Assembly: GCF_015500095.1 (NCBI RefSeq)
Contig: NZ_CP062983.1
Span: 62,001-126,000, forward strand
DNA length: 64,000 bases
Direction of reading: 5' to 3'
Source: Phototrophicus methaneseepsis
GTDB taxonomy: Bacteria; Chloroflexota; Anaerolineae; Aggregatilineales; Phototrophicaceae
Shown here: in pieces, positions 52,004 to 62,600 of the stretch
How the letters are laid out: each line of letters opens with the position of its first letter
Numbering within the stretch: the first letter of the stretch is position 1
Program-made: the position numbers and the translations under genes
Notes under the pieces: generated by a model
Database searches by the model: none
Told to the model about the DNA's origin: nothing
What the model saw: the letters and a program-made list of their open reading frames with translations, nothing else

Positions 52004-52128
52004 AAAGCTGACCATACAAAGCAGGTTCGCTCAAGCGCAAATAAAAAGTTAAAAAATGCCCTCTCTATGCATCCCTAAACGATGTTGATGATAGACTGAA
52101 TCAAATAAGCCTATTTTGAGGCGAGGCT

Positions 52129-52701
52129 ATGCACATCATTCAATCTATCTGGTATATGTTCCGGTATGGTGCTGTGCTCGGCACCGGCCTGGGGACCCTG
52201 GCTGGTTTTTTCACACTGCTTTTAGGCGGTGGTTTGCCAGAAATCTTCGGCATGATTACCTTAAGCCTCTTATTCGGGGGCGGGTTTGGGATGACTGCTG
52301 GTGCGATCATGGGCGGCATATTGGGGCTACTCTATGCCTTTGCTACGCCATTTCTTTATAAGCGCGTCGATTTCTCGACATATCGTATGACCCTGACGAT
52401 GTTCGGCGGCATCGGTGCGGCGGCACTGGCGACACGCGTCCCGGCACTGGCGGAACTCTTGCCTGCGTGGATTTACATCGTCATCGCAGGGCTGGCAGCG
52501 GGATTCGCCAGTTATCGCTATGCGACATGGTTTCAAGATCAGCAGCAAGTCCTCAAAAGCAAACGTAAGGCGGTCACAGCCGATGCAGCCGTTCATCAGC
52601 AGGCTCTCAGCGATGCCCAACACGCCTATGATATTCATGAGGCAGACGTGCTACACTATCAGCAAGCCTCAGAACAGAAGCAACATCAATCAGAGCGTTA
52701 G
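52129..52701 (+). CDS. Small glycine-rich membrane protein (paralogue B)
   Basis: A 190-residue protein with GAGGCGAGG before its ATG. Hydrophobic segments (GAVLGTGLGTLAGFFTLLLG, GAIMGGILGLLYAFATPFLY) are followed by SYRYATWFQDQQQVLKSKRK and a longer charged coiled-coil-like tail. It matches the preceding gene in layout (AYxxxTPxLY at the end of the second helix pair). Function unknown. The 125-base gap suggests separate or weakly coupled expression. Confidence 0.7.
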   Translation: MHIIQSIWYMFRYGAVLGTGLGTLAGFFTLLLGGGLPEIFGMITLSLLFGGGFGMTAGAIMGGILGLLYAFATPFLYKRVDFSTYRMTLTMFGGIGAAALATRVPALAELLPAWIYIVIAGLAAGFASYRYATWFQDQQQVLKSKRKAVTADAAVHQQALSDAQHAYDIHEADVLHYQQASEQKQHQSER

Positions 52702-52755
52702 TATGCTGATGAGGCCGCCTTTTTAACAGCCTTTTCGCCATCAGGGCTAAACGCC

Positions 52756-53211
52756 ATGCCAACAGAATCCTTTGATAAGCAGATGATCATCGCACAACCA
52801 CCGCAGCACATCTACGATTATCTCTGCCATCCAACGCACTTTGTGCGCTTGCAACCCCTCATCAAAGACATCTTCAATATCGAAGAAAGCCAGGATGACG
52901 ATGGGCATACGATCTATCGTTACGAAGCGACCGAGGCTATGAGCCTGTTTGGCTTTAAGCTGAATAATCACCTGCGAGCGGTGATGACGCTAGCCGAGCC
53001 AGGACGCGTTTTGATGCAGGTCGCACAGGCACCTATGGGCGTGCAGGTCAAGCAAGTGCTGACGCTCTCCCCCGTTCCGGAAGGCACCTCTGTCAACAAC
53101 CATATCGAAGTGACGGCCCCGCGCCCGCTGTTGGGGTTCAGCACCGCGACCGCCAAAGAGGCACATGCCGCCTTGCTAGAGGAATTAAAGCGGCGGATGG
53201 AAACAGCCTAA
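52756..53211 (+). CDS. SRPBCC family protein
   Basis: A 151-residue START-like/SRPBCC protein. It has the typical opening in which the first strand leads to a helix with a Pro before it (AQPPQHIYDYLCHPTHFVRL), the strands SLFGFKLNNHLRAVMTLAEPG and HIEVTAPRPLLGF, and a long C-terminal helix (KEAHAALLEELKRRM). The fold holds a hydrophobic ligand. Ligand unknown. It is convergent with the FAD oxidoreductase gene. Confidence 0.8.
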   Translation: MPTESFDKQMIIAQPPQHIYDYLCHPTHFVRLQPLIKDIFNIEESQDDDGHTIYRYEATEAMSLFGFKLNNHLRAVMTLAEPGRVLMQVAQAPMGVQVKQVLTLSPVPEGTSVNNHIEVTAPRPLLGFSTATAKEAHAALLEELKRRMETA

Positions 53212-53285
53212 CGTTATTTGTAGCCCAGGCAGTGACCTGACAAGCCATTCTTTTCAGCAGCCTGTGTTCGCTATATGGGAAGGCG

Positions 53286-54911
53286 TTATGAATGATCGCC
53301 TTCTTGACGACGCAGGCGGGCTAAGCGCCGGATAGGCCCGCCCAATAAGCGCCGCCCCCACCCGATGACTCGGTTCAAAATGCGCACCAAGAGTTCTGGC
53401 TGCGGCGGGAACAGCAGTGGGTACGGTTCCAGACCATAAGCTGTGAGCACTTCATTGGCTGCCGCAATGCCCGTCGTCGTGCTGCGCTCCATCCACATAG
53501 AAGGCGTCTCATGACGGACCCAATCCCCACAGGCGAAGACATCCTCCCATGGCGTGATCACCCCCAGCGTATGCGCATCTGGCACACGGAAGCGCGTTTG
53601 TACACCGATGTTGCGCTGCACCGTGCCATACAAGAATTGGCCTTTGAGCTCCGGCCAGGCTCGCAGCACCTCTGTCGTGCCCTCTACCATGAGGTTGGCA
53701 TCGGGCAGGTCGAGCACGGCTTTAGGGCCATAGACGTGCATTTCGATGGCACTGCCGCCCGTCGCCTCGTGCCATTGCCGGAAGTCATCATATAAGCGAT
53801 GCAGCCAGAAGAAGTTATCCGGCAAAAAGTCGCCCGTCAGCATGCCACCTGTATAATCCTGGTGTGGGGCACGTTTGAACCATAAACGAATCACCGCGTT
53901 GGATAAGCTCTCCGGGAAGATCATGCCCTGTGCTTGAGGGGCTGTATCGGCGCTTTTGAGCAGAAAGCGCTCCGCACTGGAGCCGTTGGTTGCGATGATG
54001 ACGTGCTGCGCATAAAACGACCGCACCTCGCCTGTACCGGCTTCCGCCACGACACGCCAGCCCTCCGGCGTGCGTTCCAGATGTTGGACCGTCATCCCAT
54101 CCAGCAGTTCGCCACCCGCCTGTTCAATGTGGTCCCTCAAGGGCTGAACGAGGCTCACATGGCTATCTGAGGGAAAGTAACGCATGATCCAGGCATCACG
54201 GCGCAGCATGGTATAGAAGCGCAAAGCCGCGATCCAACTCGCCAGATCAATATCTTCTTCGGAAGCCGCTAGCAGGTTCACAGCCAGCCCGGTAAAGGTC
54301 GCGCGCAAGTTAGGCGTCCATCCGCGGAAGAACAAGCTCATATCCAACCCATCCATTGGGCGTTCTTCTTTGATAGGGTCAATGCCAATCGTGAGCAAAA
54401 TGCTCAGCAGCAAGCCGGGCAGAGATAGAAAATCCCAGGGGGCAATATTGGCCCAGATCAGCGGATTGAACAGAAGCTGCAAATAGTGAAACGGGGCCGG
54501 GATGTACTTTGCACGAATCGCGTTGCCAGCTTCCATGCGGCGGACATGCTTGCCCCACCGATTGATCCATTCTTCGCCTGTGCTGAACTGCCATGTAGTC
54601 TCTGTAAAGCGCTCCAGGGTGGCGTGCATATTGACGTAGCCGCCCCACATGGCATGCACGCCATGATCCGGCGTGAAGGACCAATCGCGCCCTTCATGAT
54701 GCAAAACTTCAGCATCGCCACCGCCGAGCCGCCCACCCGGCCACAAGCTATCCGCTTCTAAGAGCAGCGGCGGCACTTCGCGGCCCGCCAGATGTGCCCC
54801 AGCGGCTAATCCCGCCAGTCCTGCGCCGATAATCACCACCGGGAATTGGTCCTCCGGCAGGGTCTTAATAGGTGTTTTGTTTGGAGAGGTCATTTTCTTT
54901 TGAGCAGCCAT
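53286..54911 (-). CDS. FAD-dependent oxidoreductase (amine oxidase/phytoene desaturase-like)
   Basis: A 541-residue flavoenzyme. The FAD-binding motif VVIIGAGLAGLAAGAHLAG lies at about 25-43, followed by LLLEADSLWPGGRLGG, the RxGG element of the amine oxidase superfamily. Further on are QHVIIATNGSSAERFLL and a C-terminal VFACGDWVRHETPSMWMERSTT, the usual second FAD-contact region. Similarity of layout to phytoene desaturase and other hydrocarbon desaturases suggests a lipid or isoprenoid substrate, but no carotenoid genes lie nearby. The basic C-terminal tail (RRLLGGPIRRLARLRR) may touch membranes. Confidence 0.87.
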   Translation of the reverse strand: MAAQKKMTSPNKTPIKTLPEDQFPVVIIGAGLAGLAAGAHLAGREVPPLLLEADSLWPGGRLGGGDAEVLHHEGRDWSFTPDHGVHAMWGGYVNMHATLERFTETTWQFSTGEEWINRWGKHVRRMEAGNAIRAKYIPAPFHYLQLLFNPLIWANIAPWDFLSLPGLLLSILLTIGIDPIKEERPMDGLDMSLFFRGWTPNLRATFTGLAVNLLAASEEDIDLASWIAALRFYTMLRRDAWIMRYFPSDSHVSLVQPLRDHIEQAGGELLDGMTVQHLERTPEGWRVVAEAGTGEVRSFYAQHVIIATNGSSAERFLLKSADTAPQAQGMIFPESLSNAVIRLWFKRAPHQDYTGGMLTGDFLPDNFFWLHRLYDDFRQWHEATGGSAIEMHVYGPKAVLDLPDANLMVEGTTEVLRAWPELKGQFLYGTVQRNIGVQTRFRVPDAHTLGVITPWEDVFACGDWVRHETPSMWMERSTTTGIAAANEVLTAYGLEPYPLLFPPQPELLVRILNRVIGWGRRLLGGPIRRLARLRRQEGDHS

Positions 54912-55069
54912 GTGAATCGGTAACGTGGTTCCATAGCTTCATTATGCCATGGATGCCTTTTGCGTATACTGTAGAAGTCTGTATGTAGGTGGGCGGGTCC
55001 TTTTATGGATGTATTGCGACGGGTCGAAGCGCTATACAATGAAACCCCTCCAGCGCAGGAAATATAAAA

Positions 55070-55088
55070 AGCCGCCTTTTGGGCGGCT
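55070..55088 (-). terminator. Terminator after the M42 peptidase gene
   Basis: Stem AGCCGCC / GGCGGCT with a five-base loop; the minus strand continues TTTTTATATTT. Confidence 0.8.
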
Positions 55089-55113
55089 CATTTGTTGATA
55101 GAGATTGTGCGGA

Positions 55114-56112
55114 TTAGTCCAGGTTGATCTCATTGCTGAGCAGAGCTGTTAACAAGTCGATGCAGGCGTTGACATCGCCCATATCGGCTGTTTCGCTGGT
55201 GGTATGGACGAAACGCAGCGGAATCGAGATGCAGCCAGTCGGCACACCGGCGCGTGCCACCTGTATCGCGCCGCCATCGGTGCCACCGCCGACCAGCAGT
55301 TCACGCTGATACGGGATGCCGTCCGCTTCGGCCCGCTCCACCATCCACTTGACAATCTGTGGTGGGACAATCAAGTTGGAATCGTGAACTTTGATAGCCG
55401 CCCCGCCACCCAGCTTAACCGCCATCTTACGACCGTGGATTTCGTCACCCGTGCCGGTGACGTCCAACGCGATGCCAATATCCGGGTTCACGCCATAAGC
55501 CGCTGCCCGTGCGCCACGAACGCCGACTTCTTCCTGAACTGTGAAGACGAATACACATTCATTGGGCGCTTGTTTATTGAGCTTACGCATGGTCTCAATG
55601 GCGACAACGCAGCTCAGACGATCATCCATGGCCTTGCCGACGATGCGCTGACCACGCTGGATCGTCTCACGCCACATAGAGGCCGGCTGGCCTTCTTTGA
55701 CGGCTTGATGGCCCGTTTCATCTTCTGTATCGACATAGAAGCTATCCACACCGGGCGTCGATGTGCGGCCCTTGCCAAACATATCTTCATTGCCGATAAC
55801 ACCAATAGTGCCGTCTTCAAACTGGACACGATGACCACCTAGGGTGCTGTAGATCAGGCCGCCAATATTGGTGAAGCGCAGATACCCGGTCTTTGGCTCG
55901 GTATAGTTCGCCATGATGCCGATTTCATCCATATGGGCCGCCATCATCACGCGCTTGCCACCAGAACCAACGCGGCAAATGAGGTTGCCCAGGCCATCAA
56001 CGGTCATGTCATCGCATAGATCGGCCACTTCTTCCTGGATGATGGCGCGGACACGATGTTCGTAGCCGGAAGGTCCCCAGGTTTCTGTTAATGTTTTGAT
56101 GAGATCGTACAC
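55114..56112 (-). CDS. M42 family metallopeptidase (glutamyl aminopeptidase type)
   Basis: A GTG at 56112 with AGGAG eight bases upstream is preferred over the ATG at 56151. The 332-residue cytoplasmic enzyme has all M42 metal-site motifs: AAHMDEIGIMANY, KAMDDRLSCVVAIE, FTVQEEVGVRGARAA, ALDVTGTGDE and HTTSETADMGD near the end. The catalytic Glu is the first of the EE pair. Such peptidases form large tetrahedral dodecamers and trim peptides from the proteasome or other proteases. It lies downstream of the acidic repeat genes but after their terminator. Confidence 0.94.
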   Translation of the reverse strand: MYDLIKTLTETWGPSGYEHRVRAIIQEEVADLCDDMTVDGLGNLICRVGSGGKRVMMAAHMDEIGIMANYTEPKTGYLRFTNIGGLIYSTLGGHRVQFEDGTIGVIGNEDMFGKGRTSTPGVDSFYVDTEDETGHQAVKEGQPASMWRETIQRGQRIVGKAMDDRLSCVVAIETMRKLNKQAPNECVFVFTVQEEVGVRGARAAAYGVNPDIGIALDVTGTGDEIHGRKMAVKLGGGAAIKVHDSNLIVPPQIVKWMVERAEADGIPYQRELLVGGGTDGGAIQVARAGVPTGCISIPLRFVHTTSETADMGDVNACIDLLTALLSNEINLD

Positions 56113-56296
56113 GTCGCTGCTCCTGCGTGGTATTCGTTTGATGGTATGCATTTGATCAAGCCAGGGGAATGCTATCGCAATTCAGCGGGAATGGTTCTCC
56201 TGAAGGGCCTATTCTGGCGTATCTGCTGCACTTTGACAACATCTGCGGACTGATAAATGGTCTGAGGCCGTCCACCCAGCAGGTCATTAAACACAA

Positions 56297-56318
56297 CAGG
56301 GGCACATCCGCGCCCCTG
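56297..56318 (-). terminator. Terminator after the acidic repeat genes
   Basis: Perfect seven-base stem CAGGGGC / GCCCCTG with an eight-base loop; the minus strand continues TTGTGTTTAA. Confidence 0.7.
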
Positions 56319-56348
56319 CCAGGTTGTTTAAGAGCAAAGTGATTCGCT

Positions 56349-59300
56349 TTAGAGCATCTTCAAAGCTTTGCGATAAGTTTCCAGGGCATCCTGCAATTTA
56401 CCCTGACGCATCAGGCCATCGCCTAACACGCGGAACACAGCCGGGTTCTTCTTCTGTTCCTGGCTTTCCGTCAATTTTTGCAGATCACCGACGACTTCAT
56501 CCAGGGCCGTATTGGCTCGTACAACCGTTTCATAATCGGTCAGGCTGCTATCGACATCACCTTCGCTGATTTTGCTACGGGCACTCTGCAAAATAGCAGC
56601 CACATCAATCTGAGAAGCGGCCACTGGCACAGGCGCAGGCGAACGGGGTTCCTGCACCGGGACGACTGCGGTAGGCTGTGGCGCCGGGGCCAGGGGGGCC
56701 ATTTCTTCGGCAGGTTCTTCTTCCTCGGTCATTTCCCATTCAGGCTCTGCCTCAGATGCAGTCGATGTCGCATCAATGGTGATGACTTCTTCGTCTTCAT
56801 CCATCGTTTCGCGCAGCCAATCTGGGATGTCTTCCAGATCAACTTCAGCATCTACATTGAGCCACTCCGGCAGGTCTTCGTCATCAACTGTTTCAACAGA
56901 ATCCGTCTTCAACCAATCCGGGATGTCGTCGCTGGTCTCGTCATCGGTCAACCAATTGGGCAAATTAGGCTCAACAAGATCTTCTGATTCAACCGGGGCA
57001 ACGAATTCCGGCTCTGTGGCGAATGGTTCAGCAGATACGGCTGCCGTCGATAACCAATCCGGCACGACTTCAGCCTCGCCCAATGGCACATTGCGCTCAA
57101 GGGGTAACTCTGCTGTTTGTAAGGCCGCCGGAGCCGCCCCATGGCTGCTCTGTTCGTACCATGCAACCAGTTCTTGCTGACGGACCGGGTCTGCTTCGAC
57201 CTCAAAGGCCTGTACCCAGGTATCATCCGTATCCTGCGGCATATCGAAGGTTTGGGCAGCAGGCGATAGGGCCGATGGCGTCGGTGATAGCGTGTCCTCT
57301 TCACTGGCAAAGATATCTGCAAGGTCTGCGCTGGTATCTTCGTCCATATCCTCGCGCAGCCAATCCGGCAAATCCTCATCGGAGAAATCGAGTTCATCGG
57401 CCTCTTTGAGGAAATCATCGGAGTAAATATCCAGCGTGAGGTCGCTCGTCGCCTCTGATTCCAGCGTGGCTTCTTCTTCAACCATGGACATTGCTTCATC
57501 CATGGTGAGCACGTCCTCATCGCTATCTATTGGCGATACGGCTTCTGTCTCGCCTGTACCAAAGAGGCTCTCCAGCATGGCGTTGGCTTCTTCTGCGGAC
57601 ATATCGCTAGAAATAGCTTCCGTCGTCTGGGTATCGTCTGCCATTTGGGCTTGCAGCCAATCCGGGATTTCTGCCGGGATAGCCTCCGACGGGAGCTCTT
57701 CATATTCTTCCACGTCGTATTCTTCATCCTGGTCAGCAAACTGCTCGGCCTGTCTGAACATGGTATCGAAGAAATCTTCCATCTCCTCCGGGGAGACGTC
57801 TTCACCCGCATTCAAACGCGACATCGTGTCCTGGTTCATAGCTTCGGCAGAGAGTTCCTCACCAACGAAGTCATCTTCTTCAGCATCTTCGAAGTCGTAG
57901 CCTTCATCATCCTGGGGGTAAGACCTTGCCCCACCAACGCCAGCAGCCAGAGAATCCAGCCATGCGCTGGGATCGCTCATATCAAGCGATTCAACTTCTT
58001 CTTCATCCAGATAGGTATCTGGTTCTTCTTCATCCTCTTCAACAATGGGTTTACCGCCTGTCTCAAAGGAATAGGGTTCGTAGCCCGGGCCATCTGGCGT
58101 GAAGTTGCGCGGTCGCTCAATTTCTATATCGGCGGATGTGCTGAGTTCTTCACTCGGCGCGCCCTGATCACGGGCAAGGCTTTCTATCCAGGCGATTGGG
58201 TTTTCACCTTCGTCATCCTGGCTAGTTGTCGAAGAAGCCAGTGCATCCAGGTCGCCCAGGTTGCTGCTAATATCGCCCAGATCGAGATTTTCCAGATCAG
58301 GGACTGCATCACCCTTTGTTTCTTCCGCCAGGGCCGCTAACCAGCTCATCGGGTCAATTGTAGCGGCGGGCTGCTCGTCAGAGATGCTCTCCAGAGCAGA
58401 AAGATCCAGTTCTTCGACTTCTTCATCCCCGGCCAGTTCCTGCAACCACGACATCGGGTTCGCTGCCGTCGCTGCGGCTTCGCTCTCGTCTTCGTCGTCG
58501 TAATAATCTTCCTCGTCCGTCGTCAGGTCCGCGAGGCTAAATTCTTCGCCCAATTCTTCATCGGGTGCGCCCACTGTCGACCAGAGCGGCTGAGGTTCTT
58601 CTTCGTATTCGTCAGCTTCTTCATCCATGAGGAACTCATCAGCGTCGACTTCCATAACCTGTTCATCCAGGTCAATCGCGTCTTCCTCATCAAAATCAGA
58701 CGGGAAGTCGTCATCATCGACGTCATAAGTCAGATCATCGTCATATTCGCTGACCAGTTCATAATCCTCATCAGCGCTTTCATAGTCGAGGTCGTCTATA
58801 TCTTCAAAGCTCGGCAGCAAATCATCATCCTGCTGCGATGTGACCTGCTTCGCCGCTTTATCAGCCGCTTCTTTCGCCAGGTGGGCCTGCCACTTCTCCG
58901 CAGTCCAACCATAGGGGATATACTCACCCGTTGCGCTCAGGCGCTCGTCGTCTTCGGCAACTTCTTCAACGTCCATGTCAGCTTCTGTCAAGAAGCTCGA
59001 CGGATCAGCCCCCTGGCGCTTAGCCAGCGATTCCATCCAGCGCATGGCTTCTTCCGGCGACATATCCTCAAAGTCGGGCATTTCTTCGCTGAGTTCATCG
59101 GGGATACGCTCCTCGAATTCGTCATCCAGCCCAGCGATAGGCTCCGGCGTATACATGGGCTTTGTATGTTCTTCATCGCGCGAGGTATCCGGGATGCTGG
59201 CGGGTGGTGTCGCGGCTTGCCGTGCTGCTTTCTCGGCAGCTTCCTGGGCGAGGTGCGCGTCCCACTTTTCTTTCGTCCAACCATATGGGATATATTCGCC

Positions 59301-59462
59301 TGTTTCTCCTAGACGTTCATCGTCTTCAGAGACTTCCTCGACTTCCATATCCGCATCAGTGGTCAGGCTGGATGGATCAACACCCTGGCGCTTAGCCAGC
59401 GATTCCATCCAGCGCATCATTTCCTCTGGCGACATGTTATCGAAATCGGGCGTATCGGACAT
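56349..59462 (-). CDS. Large acidic protein with repeated Trp-Leu motifs and a C-terminal TPR
   Basis: 1037 residues, extremely rich in Asp and Glu, with no signal peptide or membrane helix, so probably cytoplasmic. The N-terminus holds two about 77-residue near-identical copies (6-82 and 130-206; DFDNMSPEEMMRWMESLAKR in copy 1). Further on, related short modules recur (NPMSWLQELAGDEE, DPMSWLAALAEE, NPIAWIESLARDQG, DPSAWLDSLA). Then come seven [ILV]P[DNE]WL motifs (IPDWLQ, LPDWLRE, VPDWLS, LPNWL, IPDWLK, LPEWL, IPDWLRE). The last 80 residues form TPR-like helices (FRVLGDGLMRQGKLQDALETYRKALKML). A scaffold or docking role is inferred. It is 157 bases downstream of a similar giant gene in the same direction. 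Confidence 0.85.
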   Translation of the reverse strand: MSDTPDFDNMSPEEMMRWMESLAKRQGVDPSSLTTDADMEVEEVSEDDERLGETGEYIPYGWTKEKWDAHLAQEAAEKAARQAATPPASIPDTSRDEEHTKPMYTPEPIAGLDDEFEERIPDELSEEMPDFEDMSPEEAMRWMESLAKRQGADPSSFLTEADMDVEEVAEDDERLSATGEYIPYGWTAEKWQAHLAKEAADKAAKQVTSQQDDDLLPSFEDIDDLDYESADEDYELVSEYDDDLTYDVDDDDFPSDFDEEDAIDLDEQVMEVDADEFLMDEEADEYEEEPQPLWSTVGAPDEELGEEFSLADLTTDEEDYYDDEDESEAAATAANPMSWLQELAGDEEVEELDLSALESISDEQPAATIDPMSWLAALAEETKGDAVPDLENLDLGDISSNLGDLDALASSTTSQDDEGENPIAWIESLARDQGAPSEELSTSADIEIERPRNFTPDGPGYEPYSFETGGKPIVEEDEEEPDTYLDEEEVESLDMSDPSAWLDSLAAGVGGARSYPQDDEGYDFEDAEEDDFVGEELSAEAMNQDTMSRLNAGEDVSPEEMEDFFDTMFRQAEQFADQDEEYDVEEYEELPSEAIPAEIPDWLQAQMADDTQTTEAISSDMSAEEANAMLESLFGTGETEAVSPIDSDEDVLTMDEAMSMVEEEATLESEATSDLTLDIYSDDFLKEADELDFSDEDLPDWLREDMDEDTSADLADIFASEEDTLSPTPSALSPAAQTFDMPQDTDDTWVQAFEVEADPVRQQELVAWYEQSSHGAAPAALQTAELPLERNVPLGEAEVVPDWLSTAAVSAEPFATEPEFVAPVESEDLVEPNLPNWLTDDETSDDIPDWLKTDSVETVDDEDLPEWLNVDAEVDLEDIPDWLRETMDEDEEVITIDATSTASEAEPEWEMTEEEEPAEEMAPLAPAPQPTAVVPVQEPRSPAPVPVAASQIDVAAILQSARSKISEGDVDSSLTDYETVVRANTALDEVVGDLQKLTESQEQKKNPAVFRVLGDGLMRQGKLQDALETYRKALKML
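58845..59075 (-). repeat. Second copy of the 77-residue N-terminal module
   Basis: Encodes residues 130-206 of the acidic protein. By eye about 61 of 77 positions are identical to the first copy at 59217-59447. Both copies keep SPEE.MRWMESLAKRQG and TGEYIPYGW. Confidence 0.85.
59217..59447 (-). repeat. First copy of the 77-residue N-terminal module
   Basis: Encodes residues 6-82. It aligns without gaps to residues 130-206, indicating a recent tandem duplication with a 47-residue spacer. Confidence 0.85.
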
Positions 59463-59619
59463 ACTGCTTATCCTTCTCGTCGCTGTAATCTGCGGCCCCT
59501 GGGCAATCTACTCCCTTATAATAAGGGCATAGACGCACCCATGCACATTAAGTCTCTGGCGCGTATGACACACTCTGATGCCTATTTAACCACGAAGCGT
59601 TTTCGACTTGATCATCGCT

Positions 59620-62600
59620 TTAGTATTTATCATCATCGTCATCAAGATCATCAAAGTCGAAGTTATCCAGGTCAAGATCGAGGCCTAAGTCATCGAGCAA
59701 GTCATCAATCGTGCCTTCTGGCGCCAAATCGTCGTCATCTTCATACAGATCATCTTCAACTTCTTCTGTGAAGTCGGTCGGATCTTCAAAACGTATCTCA
59801 TTGGTATCATAGATGTCATAATCGTCATCGTCGTCGTATTCGTCGATGTCGACTGCATCTTCTGAGAACATTGAAGCATTGACGCTCGCCATCGTCCCCG
59901 TCACCAGCGGCCCGACCGAAGGCCGATCATCATCACGCGCCCAGGCTGGCAAATGACTAAATTGGAAGCGCGGTTGCTCAACAGTCTGCTGTTGTGGGCT
60001 TGTAGGCAGAGGTGGCGGTGCTCCGGCGCGCGTTTCTTCATCGACAATATCAACCAACCAGGCAAAATCATCTTCAGAAGGCACTTCGCCAACAGAGGCG
60101 CGGCGACGATGTTCACTTGTCGCTTCGCCATCTTCTTCAACATCTTCATCATCAACGCCACGAGCCTCAAAGTCCAGTTCTAGGCCCGGCACCAACTGGT
60201 TCAACCAATCCGGCGCATTATCTGCACCAATGACGGCGATCTGTTCATCATTGGATTCTTCGTCCAGGGCAGCAACGAGGTCTTCAACTGTCTCTGGGTC
60301 TTCTCCGAGGTTTTCGACTTCTGTCGCCGTCAGATGAGCCTCTTCTGGCGATTCCATATCCTCAGCACCCATATAAGGCGATTCGTCATAGATTTCTTCA
60401 TCCGACGCCTCGTCTTCAAGTTCCGCTAATGGGTCGTAGTCGTCATAATCCGCCTGTGCGAAGTCGTCCTCATCATCATCTTCATCCTGCACAGCGACCA
60501 TACCCAATGCAGCAACGCCAGCCGTTGTCCCGGCAGCCAGTTCGTCGTAATCTTCTTCGTCGTCTTCTTCACTCTGCGATGCCTGAACCGATTCTTCGTC
60601 CAGTTCACCCGTCAGGGCATCTTCAAGCTCTTGCATGAAGGCAGCTTCTGCGGCTGCGTCCGCTTCGGGGTCGGGCGGCTCCATATCGCTCAGCCAATCT
60701 GGTTCCGCCGAGTTTGCATAGACCGACTCATCAGATTCTTCTTCTGTTTCGTCCGTATCTTCGTCGCTAACGTCTTGCAACCAATCTGGCTCTGCTGCGA
60801 CCAGATCATCCGGCGTGAAGGCATCTTCATCAGCGCCGCTGTCTTCCATCTCCGTCAGCCAATCTGGTTCTGAGGAGGTTTCTCCAGCGTCTGTGGTGCC
60901 TTCTTCTTCGTCATCTTCATAGCCACCCTGGGAATAAATATCCTCCACGTCGGAAAGCCAGGAAGCATCTTCAAACTCAGCGGGGTCCACATCTTCTACC
61001 CACTCCGGCAGATCATCCATGGCATCCAGTTCACCACGTTGATGCTGAATGCTGGTGAGCAAGCCCGTCATGCCAACGGCGCTAGATGGCTCTTCATCCT
61101 CATCTTCGTCAGATTGATCCTGACCGAAGCGCATCGTCACACCTGGGGAGACGTTTTCCTCTTCTTCCTCGTCACCAAAATCCATATCGCTAAACGCGTT
61201 GTCGAAATCGCCAAAATTGTCCTCAGGTTCGGCGGTTTCATCCGTCTCATCCTCGTAGGACATATCCTGCAGCCAATCCGCATTGCCTGCGACGAGTTCA
61301 CTCGTATCATCGACCATCTCGACATCTTGCAATTCAGCATCTTCGTCATCGAAGTCGATCTCTTCAAGCTCTGATTCGTCGAAGCTGCTATCGTCGAAGT
61401 TGCTATCGCCAAAGGCATTATCGAAATCGGAAAACAGGTCTTCGACAGATTCTTCTGCGTCGATTTCCGCTTCAGGCTCACCAGATATCACGTCTTCAGA
61501 TTCTGGCTCTTCCTCGGATATGCCTTGCAGCCAGGTCGTATCACCAGCGACGAGGTCGCTCGTATCATCGACCATCTCGACATCTTCCGTCTCCGGCTCT
61601 TCTTCACTGCCGAAGCTGCCAAAGTCAATCTCGTCGTATTCGCTTTCGCTGTATTCGCTTTCATCAAAGCTACTATCATCGAAACTGCTATTGCCAAAGG
61701 CATTGTCGAAATCAGCAAACAGGTCCTCGACAGATTCATCGTCGGCATCGTCGGCGTCTTCTTCAGCATCTTCTTCCGACGAGAGTTCTTGCAGCCAATC
61801 TGTGTTACCACCGATCAGGTCGCCCATGTCTTCGGACATTTGGACGTCTTCTGGCTCTTCTTCACTGTCGAAGCTGCCAAAGTCGGTATCGCCATATGCA
61901 CTTTCGTCAAAAGTGCTGTCGAAGTCGGTGAACATATCCGCTTCAGACGCTTCAGAATCTGTCTCCTCTTCTGAGGAGAGGCCTTGCAGCCAATCTGAAT
62001 TACCCCCGATTAAATCGTCGGTGTCATCAACCATCTCGACATCAATTTCGACGACGTCATCACTTTCGTCACGCGCTTCGCTGCTGAGCCAATCCAGGCC
62101 GTCTAATTCGGCCATATCTTGCAGGGTTTCTTCATCCTGCATAGCTTCCTGATCTTGCAACTCAGCAGGCTCGTTTTCGTCTTCTTCGCTGAGCCAATCC
62201 ATATCCGCAGCAAGCAAGTCATCCTCGCCCTGTGCGTCGTCACCCTCATCCGAATCTTCATCCGAATCCAACTCTTGTAACCAGTCGGTATTCATGGAGA
62301 AGGGATCATCGCTGTCATCAGCATCATCAGAGAGCCAATCGCCGCTGCTATCCTCTGGATTATCCTCTGGCTCCAAATCTTCTGGTTCCCAGTCGTAGTC
62401 TGATCGATCGGGCATATCGTCCTGCCAATCTATAGTGTCGGATACAGGTTCGTCTAGCGGTTGATCTAGTATATCCTGAACAGAAATAGCTTCGTCCAGG
62501 GTTGTATCTTCATCTGTCGTATCGTTGAAGTCAAAGTCAAAATCATCGTCGTCAAAGTCATCATCGTCATCGCCACCCAGCAAACCTTCGAACAACTCAC

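Noticed and set aside
61283-62152. 289-codon rightward open frame rich in Ser/Lys/Leu
   Set aside because: It lies antisense to the acidic repeat gene. GAT/GAC/GAA codons read on the other strand give Ser/Ile/Val/Phe codons with few stops, so the openness is an artefact.
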